Shown here piece by piece: positions 12,331-24,430 of a DNA stretch of 64,000 bases. Origin of the DNA: Carex sylvatica (lineage: Eukaryota; Streptophyta; Magnoliopsida; Poales; Cyperaceae); assembly GCA_964058845.1 (NCBI GenBank), contig CAXKVR010000093.1:558001-622000 (forward strand), in the 5' to 3' direction. Positions within the stretch are counted from its first letter, which is position 1; every line of letters begins with the position of its first letter. A program made the translations under genes and the position numbers. The notes under the pieces were generated by a model. The model was not told the origin of the DNA. It made no database searches and worked only from the letters and a program-made list of their open reading frames with translations.

Positions 12331-13340
12331 TGAATAAATGAAAATAAAGTGAAATCTAAAGTGAAATAATAATTAATTATGTTATTCTAAATGAGTAAGT
12401 TTTCCTTCCATTAATCAGCTCTTTCTTGGCTAATGGAAACTTTAGTTTGCTAATAAATATGACTTGGAACAGAAGAACAAATTAAAGATATTCTCTTTGC
12501 TATATAATCTATCATTTTTTTGTTCTTACGAACATAAAATCTACACCGTAATACATCATTCAAAATTTTCACAGAGTAAAAACAACTAAGTCATTGCCTT
12601 TGTTCTTCAGAGTTCATCCTATTCAGTCAGATAATACTACAGAAAAACAACTTTTAATTGATCTGATAGCTAATATTAGCAAAAATCTGTTGGCTATACT
12701 ATAGCCAACCTTCAAAAAAAATATTAGCAAAAATCCAGTATTATATATTTATCCAATCATATCATTTGGCTGCATAATTTTGCTTTATTGGGACTTGATA
12801 AGATTTATTCGACATGATTTTGGTGCTAGTTTGTGTGCAGTTCAATTAATGATGGTTTTTTTGTTGGGTGTTAGTTATTTGGATAATTAGTACAACAATG
12901 AAAGCCCTAATGAATTTGAACCTTTATCTTGTGGCAAATATATTTTTTTACTTTCTTAATTCAAAGCCCGTAGGCGCCAAATATAATTTATGTTGTGTTA
13001 TATGATGGTACGGAGGGTTCTTTCTGGAAGAAGTTTGAAATAATAGTGGTCAAAGAGTTCACCAGAATTTAAGATTTTTCTTGTCCTGTTCTTACATTAT
13101 TTTCAGTTTATTTTCCTCTTAATTTATTTACTAGTCATAATTGTTTGTTACGGTTAAGGTGAGATTAAGTTGAGTTCTCTTAAAATTCTTATTTGATGAT
13201 GATGTAACTATTTTCTACTTGTTTGGAAAAATAATATGGTTTTCCTTAATTATCATTGCAATATATATATTTTTTGTTAAATTTTTTTAGGTTTTTTCAA
13301 AATTTATAGTTTTACCTATGCAAATGTCATTAGAAGAGTA
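12331..13340 (+). repeat. Duplicated block, segment B (copy 2)
   Basis: Counterpart of 1-1020. It contains the extra 34-bp A-tailed insertion at 12687-12720 that copy 1 lacks. No exon is recognised. Confidence 0.7.
12687..12720 (+). mobile_element. 34-bp A-tailed micro-insertion with 14-bp target duplication
   Basis: ATATTAGCAAAAAT occurs perfectly at 12673-12686 and 12721-12734. Between the copies lie 27 bp, containing the palindrome TTGGCTATACTATAGCCAA, and a seven-A tail. The paralogous block near 470-490 has a single ATTAGCAAAAA and no insertion. An A-tail plus a long target duplication is the signature of target-primed reverse transcription, so this looks like an extremely 5'-truncated retroposon. 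Its end TTCAAAAAAA resembles the LINE end at 16730-16750 (TTTCAAAAAA). Confidence 0.7.
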
Positions 13341-13504
13341 GTATGCTTGGATAGGAAGAAAATTAGTTTGATGCATGCAGTTAGAATCAATATGTTTTTT
13401 TATAACATGTACTTTTTAGAAGGTAAAAACCTTAAATTTTATTTGCTCTCTTAAAATAAACCCGATTCTTCCTAATTTCTTGTTATTTGTGGAATTTTCA
13501 AATA

Positions 13505-14080
13505 TAATTTTTTTCCTCTCTAATATGAGTAATTCCATATATTTCTATAGGTTTCAAAAAATAGGAAGCTGACGATATTAATAGGTTGTACTCCTTGACA
13601 GCGTGCGTCTTATTTAATGTAATTTTTCTTCTTATGACAACTCTTTGAATTTATAATGACAAATTTACCGTTTATTTAAAGTAACAATAGTGAAGATATT
13701 TGATCATTGTGAGCAAAAAAATATAATTAGAAAAATCCAAATTAAAAATGCGAAAATATAGAACTCTTAAGAATAAGAAGCTCATAAAATAACAAAAAAA
13801 AAAAAAATTGACTATTTTTTATGCCGTTATTAAATTTAGATGACAAAAATATAATACAAACACTTAAAAAGTGTCCATTAATAGAGTTCGAAATTTAGAA
13901 AAATAAAAAAATAATGCTTTGCCTTTTTGGAGTCTGAATTCAGTTTCTCTCTCTCTTACTTTTTACAAATAATTGGCAGTGGCTGCTATTTTCTCTCTCT
14001 TTCTCCTTTCCCATCTCATTCTGAAGGTATCAATATATTCATAATACAAACACTCATTGATATATTGATAATATCGTATA
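13505..14080 (+). repeat. Duplicated block, segment C (copy 2)
   Basis: Counterpart of 2398-3030. It leads through a CT-rich stretch and an AT tract (about 14190-14205) to the MATH exon at 14374. The short hydrophobic frame at 13927-14211 is low-complexity and not considered a gene. Confidence 0.6.
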
Positions 14081-14554
14081 AGTCCTTACTAAATATCTCT
14101 CTATTTCTGTTTTTATTAGGGATTAATTTTTCATTTATCTTTCAAGACTTCTGTAATACTCTATTAATTCTGAACTCATTATTTATTTATATATATATAT
14201 ATATCTCTTAACTCTGACCTATAGGCTTTGTGTTTATCCATCATATAATATTCTTGAGTAATGTCAACTAAAAGTTTCAACTTGCTTACATAAGCAATGC
14301 ATAATATTTGTGATATACCTAACATGTCATTTTCTTATGCTCCTCATATCTCACTAATTCATTTTGTATTCAGATCATGGAATCATTAAGCATGATGACC
14401 GCTGCAGGATGCTATCAGTTTAACATCAACTACTCAGAAACTAAAGACATGAGCATCGGTAACAAGATCACCTCACCAAAATTCCGAGTTGGTCAACATG
14501 ATTGGGTTATTTATTACTTCCCTCAAGGCATTAATAACAAATTAGATTACAAAG

Positions 14555-16751
14555 CATACAGGAGAGATGTTGGTAAAAAAGTTTCAACAAAAGTTAGCGG
14601 GATGGAAGGTGGCTTTACTCTCGCATGCTGGTAGAATGGTGCTGATACAATCCGTCTTGAGTTCGGTACCAGTCTATTACATGTCGATAGAAAAACTATC
14701 AGCCAAAACAATAAATGAGTTAGAGGGGTTAATGAGAAGGTTTCTGTGGGGTAAAACTAGAAGGGAAAGATACATGGCAATAGTGGCATGGCATAAGGTG
14801 TGTGTCAGTCAAGAAGAAGGAGGGCTTGGGATTAAAAATATTAAACTTTTCAATCAAGCTCTAATTCAAAAGCTGATATGACAACTGGGGAGTGAACAAG
14901 ATAGAATGTGGGTGCAGATTGTTAAAGCCAAATACTGCACAACAGGTTCTGTGTGGTCTAGCACTATTAATAAGAACAAGAGTGCTCTATGGAAAGCAAT
15001 TCAAGAGTACAAGGGAGAAGTACTCATAAATCTGCAGTGGCAGATTGGTGATGGAACCAAAATTGAAGTGAGCAGACAGCCATGGTATCCGAATTCCAGT
15101 AGCACAGTACCAGGACCAAGGAACATCCAAGGTGTTAAGGGGGCAGAGATCTATGATCATCAAACAAGGAAGTGGAAGGAAGAGGAGATAGCACAGATGC
15201 TTGGAAGTAATGCATTGCAAAGCATAAAACAGTTGGTGCGACATCCGGTAAGGCAGTCTGTGCTTGAAGACAGGCTGGTGTGGATGGCAAGTAAAAAAGG
15301 GGCATATATTGTCAAGGAAGGATATACTATCCTCACCCTAACACAGCAGGTTAGACAAACCTACAGTGAGAAACAGTTCGAGGCCTTCAAGGCTATTTGG
15401 AAGTGGAAAGAATTGGTACCGAAGGTGAGACTCTTCCTATGGAGAGAGGTGCACAAAGGCCTAACAACAACACACAAATTAGCGAAAATAATACAAACAA
15501 TACAACCAATTTGCCCTCGCTGCAAGGAAGAAAATGAGTTCACCATGCACCTCCTATTTTTCTATCCAATACCAAAAGTAACATGGTTTGCATCCCCTTT
15601 TGCTTTGAGGGTGCATGAATTTCCTTTAGATTTTGCAGAGGCTTTGCTAGCTATCACAAAGAGGCTGGAACACAAGCAAATCTCATCCTTCTGTAACATG
15701 CTCTGGAGCCTATGAAAGGCAAGAAATAAGGAATTGTTTGCATCCAAGAAACCTACACCGGAGAAAATAATTGCTCGAGTCAAGAAAATGGAGACAGAAG
15801 GAATAAAGAAAACAGGTCTAAAATGCAAACTAGATCCGGATCCGATAAGAGTGGAAGAAGGGAGTAAAGTTATGCTGGTCGATGGCTCGTGGGACATACA
15901 AAATAGGGCAGGAACGGGAATGGGGGTTTACAATAGAAGAGGGGACTTGGTGTATGTGAGATTTGACAAGGTCGAGGCAGCTGATCCTTTCCAAGTTGAA
16001 GCAAGAGCAATGTTGTATGCTTTGAGATATGTGGTAGAGAGGGGAAATGAAGGGTTGTTCATATGTTGCTCAGATAGCAGAATTTTGATACAGGCAATAC
16101 AAAATGAGAGTGTGGAGGGACTGCCATCATGGCAAGCAGCTGAGCAGGTGAAAGAATGCATAAACCTCAAACGAGTGCATGCGGAAAAAATTCAAGTAAG
16201 TTTCATGAAAAGAGATGCTGTTAGTTTGCCTCATGAGCTAGCAAATTGGGCAAGGAAATCTGAGAAATCGGAGCAAGGAACACCAATACAATGTCACATT
16301 GGGCATATGAATATTGCGCATAGACTTAGCAGTGAGTTCTTTATTCTCGAGAGGAATACAGGTCTTCTAAACTAGAGAACATAATTTGCTGTAACTTGAG
16401 GGGCTAAAGTGCAAAAACAGAAGAAAAGGTGCTTCCTGGTACCTTATTCTAGCATGCTGGTTTAAAATGGATTTTTTACTGGCAATTTATTTACTTCTTA
16501 TTTTTTTCAAAACAAGAGATTTTACTGGCAAGTAGTAAATTTAGGAATTTTACTGTTTTTCTAGCTGTAATTTTCTTTTTCTCTAGACTACTATTTTTTT
16601 TATTTTTCCTTTAGATAGATGGTAGTTACTTTTCTTAGTAGGTAGCTATCTTTTTCATCTGTAGTTGCCAGAAAATCCCTTTAGAATATAACATTAACTT
16701 TAGTTTGATTAATACAAATGCTCAAGGGCTTTCTTTCAAAAAAAAAAAAAC
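14555..16751 (+). mobile_element. 5'-truncated L1-type LINE insertion
   Basis: The insertion is bounded by the direct repeat ACAAAG (14549-14554 and 16752-16757) and ends in a poly(A) tail (about 16739-16750) preceded by GCTTTCTTTC. Only the last quarter of an L1-type element is present: the end of the reverse transcriptase, a zinc-knuckle region, RNase H and a 3' UTR (16376-16738). The 5' truncation lies inside reverse transcriptase, as is usual for target-primed insertions. It sits in the sense orientation inside the MATH exon. Confidence 0.9.
14567..16375 (+). pseudogene. LINE ORF2 C-terminus: RT end, zf-RVT, RNase H
   Basis: One frame runs from about 14567 to 16375, broken only by two TGA codons (14879-14881 and 15713-15715). 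Both stand where the family normally has Trp. The first part (KLAGWKVALLSHAGR, VPVYYMS, RRFLWG) is the end of the reverse transcriptase/linker. A zf-RVT region follows near 15395-15600 (LVPKVRLFLWR, CPRCKEENEFTMH); its final Cys is replaced by Tyr. The RNase H domain (about 15870-16270) keeps the acidic residues in LVDGSW, VEARAM and CSDSR. RNase H after zf-RVT is typical of plant L1 lineages. All three visible lesions are G-to-A changes on the sense strand. Confidence 0.85.
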
Positions 16752-17019
16752 ACAAAGATTACAATGGCAAATATGTGTCGGTATTTCTAGGGCTTCAAAG
16801 AGAATCTGTAAATGTACCAGCAGATTTTAGTTTTCAACTGCTGGATAAGCATGCAAATATTGTTTCACCAACCACTTTCATATTGTTACATCACACATTT
16901 ACATTGCAAGGAAAAATACGCGGGTTTATATGACTGTTTTGAAATGACCAAATTAGAACAATCATATATGAAAATCTTTCTATTCAATAAATATATTATA
17001 GATAGATTAAAAAAATAAC

Positions 17020-18300
17020 TTACCAAACTAAGTATTTTTTTTTTCTGTTTTTCCTTGACTTCACCTTTCATTTCAGATAAATATTTTTATATATATAAAA
17101 ATAATATATAATCCTTGTTTGCTTCATTTGTAGAAGGGATTGTTAAAAATTTCGGGTTTTAAAATAAAACTCGTAGAATGAAAATAAAAATTGTGAAAAT
17201 TAGTCAGGTGACTTATCACTTTAATTGATTCCACCAAATTTATAAGAAAAAAAAAGAACAAAGTAGACCGAATAGATGGTATAAATAATAAAAAATAAAT
17301 AAATAAACTTTAAAATAGTAGCTCAAGTTATGAACTTCCATACTTACAAAGACCTACAAAATGCTGAAAAATTGAAAATCTATCTAATGTAAGAATCACC
17401 ATTGTAACACCTTTATCTCCAAAAAATAATAATATGGTACCTTATTTTAATTGAAATTTGTACTGAATTATTATTTATTATAATTTTTTATATTTTTATT
17501 TGTAATGTTTAACAAAAAAAAAAATTCATAATTTTTTTAATAATAATATGTTATTTGTAAAATTCGACAACATAAATTAAATTTTTGATTTAATAATTTT
17601 CATCTTATGATTGATAAATTGGAAACAAAACATGTAGATATATTTTCTATAAGATATTAAAAGACATGCAGATATATTTTCTATGAATAAAGCAAATAAG
17701 GATTACTTAGATCTTTGTATTTTACTAAAAACAAAAAAAAAAAATCTGAAATAGAAGGTGAATGACAGAAAAGAAATGATACACATTAGTTTGGAAAGTT
17801 ATTTTCTTAATCCATACATAATATATTAATTGAATAAAGATCTTCATTAATGAAATGAAAGAGAAATGCCATGTATCAAGCAAAGATTGACTAAATTCAA
17901 TGGTAGGCAGGAAAATCATGCACATATGTGGGCAGAGGATTTGGTTTCCTTCTCTTTTGCTCCAATTCGATCACACCATTAATTGCACTTTTTCTTCTTT
18001 TCGGACTGTGTACTTTAATAGTTACTGGGATAAAATTTGACATGTAATCTTTCTCTTTGTTTTTCTATTTTTTTTTTTTCTGCTGCAGCATTTTTCTTGT
18101 ATTTCATATTTTAATTTGACTGAAGGGTAAAACAGGTACTTAGAAAAAAATTATCTCAGCACTCAATATTACAATAATTGAGCTCAAAATAGCACTTCCT
18201 TAGATATATGTGCTCTAGCTTACTTTTTAAGCAAGCGACAATGAAAGAAATAAACTTCTTCAAATATTTTTAACAGCTGAGACTAACTGACAAAAGGGGA
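17020..18300. other. Intergenic, MITE remnant, no gene seen
   Basis: AT-rich. The only recognisable structure is a MITE-like end GGCAGAGGATTTGGTTTCC at about 17933-17951, matching the right end of the 153-bp element at 2011-2163. Confidence 0.5.
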
Positions 18301-18970
18301 ACCGAATCGTCTACCTTCTTATGGGCAGGAAAATCCTGCCCACACGTGGATTAGCCGTTCAATTTTCTTTGAGATTCACACTGTGATGAAACTTGATAGA
18401 ACTGAAAAACTAAAGCTAGCTACTCCTCCGTTAACTCTTTTATTTCCGACTCTCTCCGTCTTCTCCTTCTGCCTCCTACGTTTCTCCTCTCCATCTCTCT
18501 CCCAGCCACGCCACTTCTCGCTCTCTCAGCCGCGCTGCTTCTCGCTGAGACGTGTTGCATGCTCCCAATTGCTTCTTGGCTCAGCGCACCAAATTTACCC
18601 TATTTCCGCTCAAGTTGTTTCCACGCACTCTTCTTAATCAGCCTCAAGTATGCAGTCCCTTTAAGTTGAACAATTTCTATTTTCTCTCAATTATTGAAAT
18701 TTTCTCAATGTTCGTCATTTTTTCTATTACAGTTAAATCTCAATATATATTTTTGCTTTGTAGAGATATTTAATTTGAACATGCGTGAGAAGCAATTTGC
18801 AACTGGGTTTATAGATGAAGAAAAGTTTGCAGTTCCTGAATCATGCGTGAGAAACAATTTGGAGCAACAGGACCAACATATTGGAATTGAATTTGATGTC
18901 ATTTATTCTTTAAGGTAAATAATGAACTTTGAGAGATTCAAACTTTGTCATGTTCATTTTGATCATTACC
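18298..18970. other. MITE-like end with hairpin and CT-rich leader-like stretch
   Basis: GGAACCGAATCGTCTACC (18298) resembles the left end of the 2011-2163 element. It is followed by the hairpin GGGCAGGAAAATCCTGCCC (18323-18341). 18425-18640 is a CT-rich, 5'-UTR-like stretch that gives an 84-codon frame (18383-18637) of low complexity. Acceptor- and exon-like sequence is suggested at about 18775-18915, where a frame reads MREKQFATGFIDEEKFAVPESC. I cannot assign a gene. Confidence 0.3.
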
Positions 18971-19142
18971 GTCATTGCTGGGCTACCACACCGGATAAAT
19001 TCTCAAAGCAATTGTTTTTTGCTTGCTTCTGTTGACCTATATGTACTGGAATGCGGATTCTAACTATTAGGGATTTTGAGTTCAGGGTGGGGTGACTTAT
19101 TACAAGTATGGGCAAAATTGTCAATAATTTGGTACTGATACT

Positions 19143-19934
19143 ATAACCAATTACCAGTCGTGGTGGGCCAAGAAGTACCAGCACATAGTCTCTGCTATCT
19201 CCTTCTATGACATCATATCTGCCCCGAGTAATGATGTCGCAGGAAAGGTTCATTTTTTTCCAGGGGCCGTTGTGGGGCTTGCTTATCACGGCCATCTGGC
19301 GTGCAACAAGACTGAAGCACCCGGAAACCTCACTACGATTGACTTTCTCCGTTTTCTTCATAGTTCGTTATTTAATAAAACAAATGACGCGGCAAAAACA
19401 GTAGCAACTCAAAAGAATCAACCTCTAATGGTACTAATGTCGAGGCGTAAGTCGAGAATGTTAATCAATGAAGAGGATGTAATCAACCTTGCTAAAGAAG
19501 TTGGTTTCCAAGTCGAGGTTGCCACACCAAAGGAAATGTCAAATCTGCAGTCGTTCGCTGAGCTGGTGAACCGGTGCCATGTTCTTTTGGGTGTACATGG
19601 TGCAGGGATGACAAACATGATAGTCTTGCGACCCGGCGCAGTGCTGGTTCAAGTGATCCCATGGGGCTTGGATTGGGTCGCAAATGCATATTACCATTTG
19701 CCAGTTGAGGCAATGGGGCTGAAGTATGTTGAGTACAAGATAAATGTAGAGGAAACCACGCTTCTTGAGAAGTACCCGATTGACCACCAAGTTATCACGG
19801 ACCCACATTCGATATACAAGCTGAAAGGTTACAACGTGAGCAAGCGTATCTATATCGATGGGCAAAATGTGCGTCTCAACTTGACGAGGTTTAGGGCTAC
19901 GCTTGAGACAGTCATGCGACTCTCTAGTTTTTAA
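19143..19934 (+). pseudogene. GT61 glycosyltransferase, 5'-truncated duplicate
   Basis: From 19143 (ITNYQS...) the frame is open to the TAA at 19932-19934 and matches exon 3 of the intact gene from 39673 on. It covers the C-terminal part of the GT61 catalytic domain, including the VHGAGMTNM motif and the RLNLTRFR tail. Exons 1-2 and the first part of exon 3 are absent: similarity to the other locus starts abruptly at 19143, inside the coding sequence. The first in-frame initiator-like codon is a GTG at 19272. Differences from the intact copy include Arg-to-Trp, Arg-to-His and Cys-to-Phe near the start (19161-19260), two of them CpG-type transitions. Without a signal anchor and the front of the domain it should not make a working enzyme. 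Confidence 0.85.
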
Positions 19935-20944
19935 TCAAAATAGGATGCAAAGATAGGTACCAATTTTACCTGCTTCAAGCAGAAAGATTGTGGTGAAAAA
20001 ACCTTCTCCACAGCAACTTGGATGGGACCCACAAGCTACCTTTTAAAGCTTGTGGTAAAAAAATATATGGTTTTGATTCTGGTATTGGGAATTTTGATTA
20101 GCATATTTGCAATTATTTTTAGATTGGTTGATCGATGAAGATCAAGGGTTTCATTTAGTTCATACATAATAAATTTTCTTCATGTTTTCTGCCTTTGTTT
20201 GTTGTAAATGTAGTTTATTAACTCTTAGTCAGGTCAAAGAAAAAAGAAACAATTAAAATAGTCACTAGAGGGCATAAATATAATTACTCTTTGTAGTGGA
20301 TTGAAAGCCTTTCTTTTGTTAATGTTGTTACTTGTTGGTGATGTAACATTGACATGAAAGAGATAAAGATAGTTGTCTGCTTGTTGCCATTAGTGGAAAA
20401 AAATGATCTAGAAACTTAATTTGCATTTGTTTCTTAATTAGCATATATCTTATAATTTGTGATCTTAGAATTTGTTTCTGTACAAGTTATATATATAGGT
20501 TCTTATGTTGTTTTAATTTGTAAAATTGAGTTATTCACTCTACTATATATGTCATTTGTGAATATTTTTATTTTCCTAAGATTTTCGGTGTCGGATCTTC
20601 TGTGAAGCCCATATGTAGTCAATCGTGCAAAGTAACGGGTCAAAATTTCATTTGCTTTGTTTTCACTGCATTCTTATTCACCATCCGATCAGAATCCATG
20701 TCAATCTGGTCCAAGTTGAAAAATTAAAAGAGATCTTTAATATTCGCGCAGATTATAATCAAGTTTCGAATCCAAACTCGCAGTTTGAGTTGGGGAATCC
20801 GAACCATTCCACCGTGGATCACGTGTGATGAAATAGAAAACGCGCTTCGCGTGCCAACCTCTCACGCCTTTCTAGGTCCCGCGTCACCAGTGTCTTCTAA
20901 TGAGAATTAATGAAGCACGTGTGCTAGCAGCTAGTGTTTGGATT

Positions 20945-21612
20945 ACGCGCAGGGCACGGGCGGGCCGGGCATATCCGGGGATGGGCACGGGTAGGCACGG
21001 GTACGGGCACGGGCACGGCGGGTAAACGGGTACTACGGGCCTGGCATCACGGATTTTTTTTTTCAAAATTCTTGTCTTGTTCGTTTTATACCCGTACCTG
21101 TTGTACCTGCGGGAGGCATGGCGGTTCAGGTAGGGGGTGGTCCAGTCCGGTCCGGTTTTTTGTTTTTGTTTTTTTTACGGTGTTGTACGAATATTATTAC
21201 GTGTTTATTATTACATATTTATTTCTTTACACGTGTTTATAATTTATTTTTATCTCGGAATTTTTAGTTTAAATTTTAAATTGATAATATATTTTTTAAA
21301 CATATATTTATTTTTAATAGGTTAAATAAAATATAAATAAAAATATATTAAAACAATAGAGGGGGAAATTTGAAAGTTTTTAAAATTTTAAATATAAATG
21401 GGTACGGGTATACGGGTATAGAGTACACTGGTACAAGGGCACGGTTTCACGGGTATTGGTAAACGGGTACTACGGTCCGGGTATGCTCGGGTATTTTACC
21501 GAAAAACTAGGTTAAGCCCGTTTAATGTCCTTACCCGTGTACCCGTTTACCTGTCCTATACCTGAGCTCAGGTACGGATACTCCGGACATAGGACACGGA
21601 CTGCCCTAGGCG
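20945..21612. mobile_element. Non-autonomous hAT-like element with CGGGTA subterminal repeats
   Basis: Both ends are packed with CGGGTA/GGGCACGGG words around an AT-rich core with GGTCCAGTCCGGTCCGG. The ends CAGGGCA... and ...TGCCCTA are inverted. No matching 8-bp target duplication could be shown, so the exact borders are uncertain. Its core, inverted, matches 28670-29110 downstream of an hAT transposase fragment (GTACAACACTGTAAAAAAAG and GGACCGGACC blocks), which is the basis for the hAT assignment. Confidence 0.6.
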
Positions 21613-21619
21613 GGTTTTG

Positions 21620-22790
21620 TTAACACTCTACTAGCAGCAACGTTAGTGGAGCTAGGATCAGTGTCAATTTCACTTAGCAGTTGGATAATAGCGGTTTTCA
21701 TGCTAACAGGCTAACAACACAAAAATCATTCAATTAACTACACAGCCTTCATAAATAGACGGAAAAATGTTGTTTTCAATCAGTCTTTTCGTGATTGATA
21801 AGCTTGACAGTTTTTAAAATTGTAAAATTCAATTGATACATGTATTGAACATGCATATCTTCTATTACAAACCTCTATTAGAGTTTAAAAAATTCAAGTT
21901 ATTTCTCTAATAGCCAATAGTAAAATGAGTCCAATATTGACATACCAATATTGTTTATTTCATCAAATAGTTTTTATAAATATTACAATGATATTTATTC
22001 AAGTAAGTTGCCGTATGTAGCGCACAGTTTGTATATATATTATTGCTTTCCTATATTTTGTAAAATTGGCTAAAAAAGTTTTCGAAATTAGTTTAGTTAT
22101 CTATAAGTTCATCATTTTCTATGTTACTGAATCGTTTAAAATTTTCCCTTTGATGTATTACCAAAAATATTTAATAATAGAAAATATTGCGAAAATTTTA
22201 TAGCTTCTTTCAGACTTCTATATCAGTTTTTTAAATCATCCAAATATACGTATTTTGTTGTATTAATGCTATTTATCATTGTTTTTTGTTTGATGCATCG
22301 TTTAAGTATAATACAATTACTTAAAAAATTTACTTTTCAGTTTCGATACATGAATGTTCAGTCAAAACAATCGATCTGAACTACTGAGCATGATATAGTT
22401 CGGCTAATGTCATCACGTTATTATTTCAGTCTAAGTTATAACGAGTCATTTTTTATGATTTCAAAGTCCAAACAGTCAATGTGAACTGCTGAGCATGATC
22501 TCCAAATTAAAATGTGCTTGGAGACCAAATTTTATATTTTTTTAGAATTTTTGTACTATTTTTTTAAATAGATGCAAAATCACTGTTTTTAGATAATTGT
22601 AGACCATTCAAACGAATATTTTTGTAACTATCTAAATTTTTTTCTTAAAAATATAAAGTTTGGTCCTCTAAGTACATTTTAATATAGACATGTTGTTATA
22701 ACTATGTATGTTGAAAATTTGAAATTATAACATTATGAATATGTTAAAGAATTGAATAGGTTAAAAAACATAGCCAAAAGTATGTAATTT
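21620..22790. other. Intergenic part of the duplication, MITE remnants
   Basis: AT-rich, without recognised genes. 22480-22690 carries a diverged inverted-repeat MITE (GGAGACCAAATTTTATA and TATAAAGTTTGGTCC halves) of the same family as 5527-5955. Confidence 0.5.
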
Positions 22791-23699
22791 TAGTACACTA
22801 CTATAAATTTTTTTTTATATCGGTTAGAATCGCGTTTTGCCATTGGATTCTGGTCCGATACATATCGTCCCGATAGAAAATATACACACATACGCTATTG
22901 GCTCAAACCGATGGTATTAATTAATATACCATCGGCAGTGCACGTTCGGCCATCGGTTTGGCGAACTCATCACCATCGCTTTCGTTTCGCCACCGACGTC
23001 ATGTGATTAACGCTGTCTATTGAATTTCAATAGCCGATTGCAATAGTGTCTTGCATCATCTGTTTTGTTTGTGTTGGCGTTGGCAAATCCCAGTTTTCTA
23101 GCGGGTCACTAATTCTTGGGCCGATGGTGATGTATATGTAATTATTATTATTATTTATTATTAATTCTTGTATTATAGGCTAGCCTAGACATTTTTAAAA
23201 CATATAATGCAATCAACAACATATAGGCATCAACAACACATAAGCATCAGCAACATAGGCATTAACAACATATATTATACATATACAAGTCGTTCCCCTA
23301 GATAGAAAATACAAGAGTAGTTAAAATTAACTTACAAGTTATAATTCAAATCATACAATATGTACAAGTTGTCTTCATCCTGCCCTCTAGCCTGCAGCCT
23401 TTGTTCTTCATCAAACTCGTTAAGTGCAGGAGTGACCAATATGTTAATTAAATAGGTACATCGCAGAGCCTCATCCGACGGTCCTCTCTTGGAATTATCT
23501 ACATTTAAATTCACTACTAGTGGCTGAAATTGGAACAAAATTTGAGTGCATACATTATTATTATTAATTAAGTAACAATGAATATTTTTCAAAAATTAAA
23601 ACAAAATACGAATGATTGGCTTTACTACCTTTTGGAGATATTAATTGTAATTTTTGTCTTTTCCTCCAATATCACGTTGAAGTTTTTCATATCTGCCAC

Positions 23700-24430
23700 T
23701 AACAAATAGAAAAACTGACAAGCATTACTAGTTTGTTATAATTTAGATGAACATATATGCCTTATGTTCAATGCCATTTCGGCTACCATTTTCAGAGAGA
23801 AGATCGATGTAGGTGAACATACGTACAATAAGTAACATTGAATAGTTTTCTAAAATTGAAACAAAATACAAATGATTGCTTTACTACCTTCTGTAGATAT
23901 TGCAGCATTGGTCATTTCCACCAATATCACGTTGAAGTTCTCCATATTAGCCACTAACAAATAGAAAAATTAACAATAATTACCATATTCTATTATAATT
24001 TAGATGAATATACCTTCTGTTCAATGTCATTCCGTGTGTCACATTCAAAGAGGAGATGTAGGTTTCGAATAGTATCAAAGCTCTCCATGATAGATGAAAT
24101 ATATAAGGGCTCCGATACTATTGGAAAACATAAATCACCACCCAAGGATTGAAGCTGTAAATCAACAAAGGACATTGGCTAAAAAAATAACCTAATTACC
24201 TCTGAAAGAACCAAAAAATTAACCTTTTGGAGATAAATTAATAAGTAAGAATGCAAAAATTGAAACATACAATTAGTAAGCATTAACCATATTCTGTTAT
24301 AATTTAGATGAACAGACTTTTTGTTCAATGTCATTCTGTGTGCCACATCCAGAGAGGAGATGTAGGTTCCGAATTATACCGTAGCTCTCCTTGATAGATG
24401 AAATATATATAGAAGATCTCCGGAATAACA
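23700..24430 (-). repeat. Triplicated exon-like unit inside the CACTA-type element
   Basis: Three direct repeats (about 23730-23830, 23990-24155 and 24290-24470) share GAGGAGATGTAGGTT(T/C)CGAAT and CTGTTATAATTTAGATGAAC words. The middle one, on the minus strand, has an acceptor (TTTACAG before 24154), 47 codons (including MESFDTIRNLHLLFECDTRN) and a donor (GTATAT at 24013). It looks like a genuine exon that was tandemly copied; the third copy has stops. I do not recognise the protein. Confidence 0.45.

Larger units (their letters stand above)
14374..17015 (+). pseudogene. MATH-domain gene exon split by a LINE
   Basis: MATH (meprin and TRAF homology) domains bind substrate peptides; in plants they are often joined to BTB as cullin-3 adaptors. 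An acceptor-like site (TTTTGTATTCAG, ending 14373) precedes 14374-14554, which encodes MESLSMMTAAGCYQF and HDWVIYYFPQG. After the insertion, 16752 onward continues in the same frame with YNGKYVSVFLGLQ, VNVPADFSFQLLDKHANIV and TTF, the order expected of a MATH fold. Using the 6-bp target duplication once restores the codon phase exactly. A second lesion, a frameshift near 16895-16915, moves the end of the domain (YDCFEMTKLEQSYMK) into another frame. No BTB domain or other exon is recognised nearby. The copy is dead in two independent ways. Confidence 0.8.

Noticed and set aside
13927..14211. Hydrophobic 94-codon membrane protein
   Set aside because: Phe/Leu/Ile/Ser-rich translation of a T/CT-rich tract within a non-coding duplicated segment.
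18383..18637. 84-codon signal-peptide-like protein
   Set aside because: CT-rich leader composition, no conserved motif, and no downstream exon can be joined with confidence.
20945..21612. Exact hAT borders with an 8-bp target duplication
   Set aside because: The flanks ATTACGCG and GCGGGTTT do not match, so the borders are only approximate.
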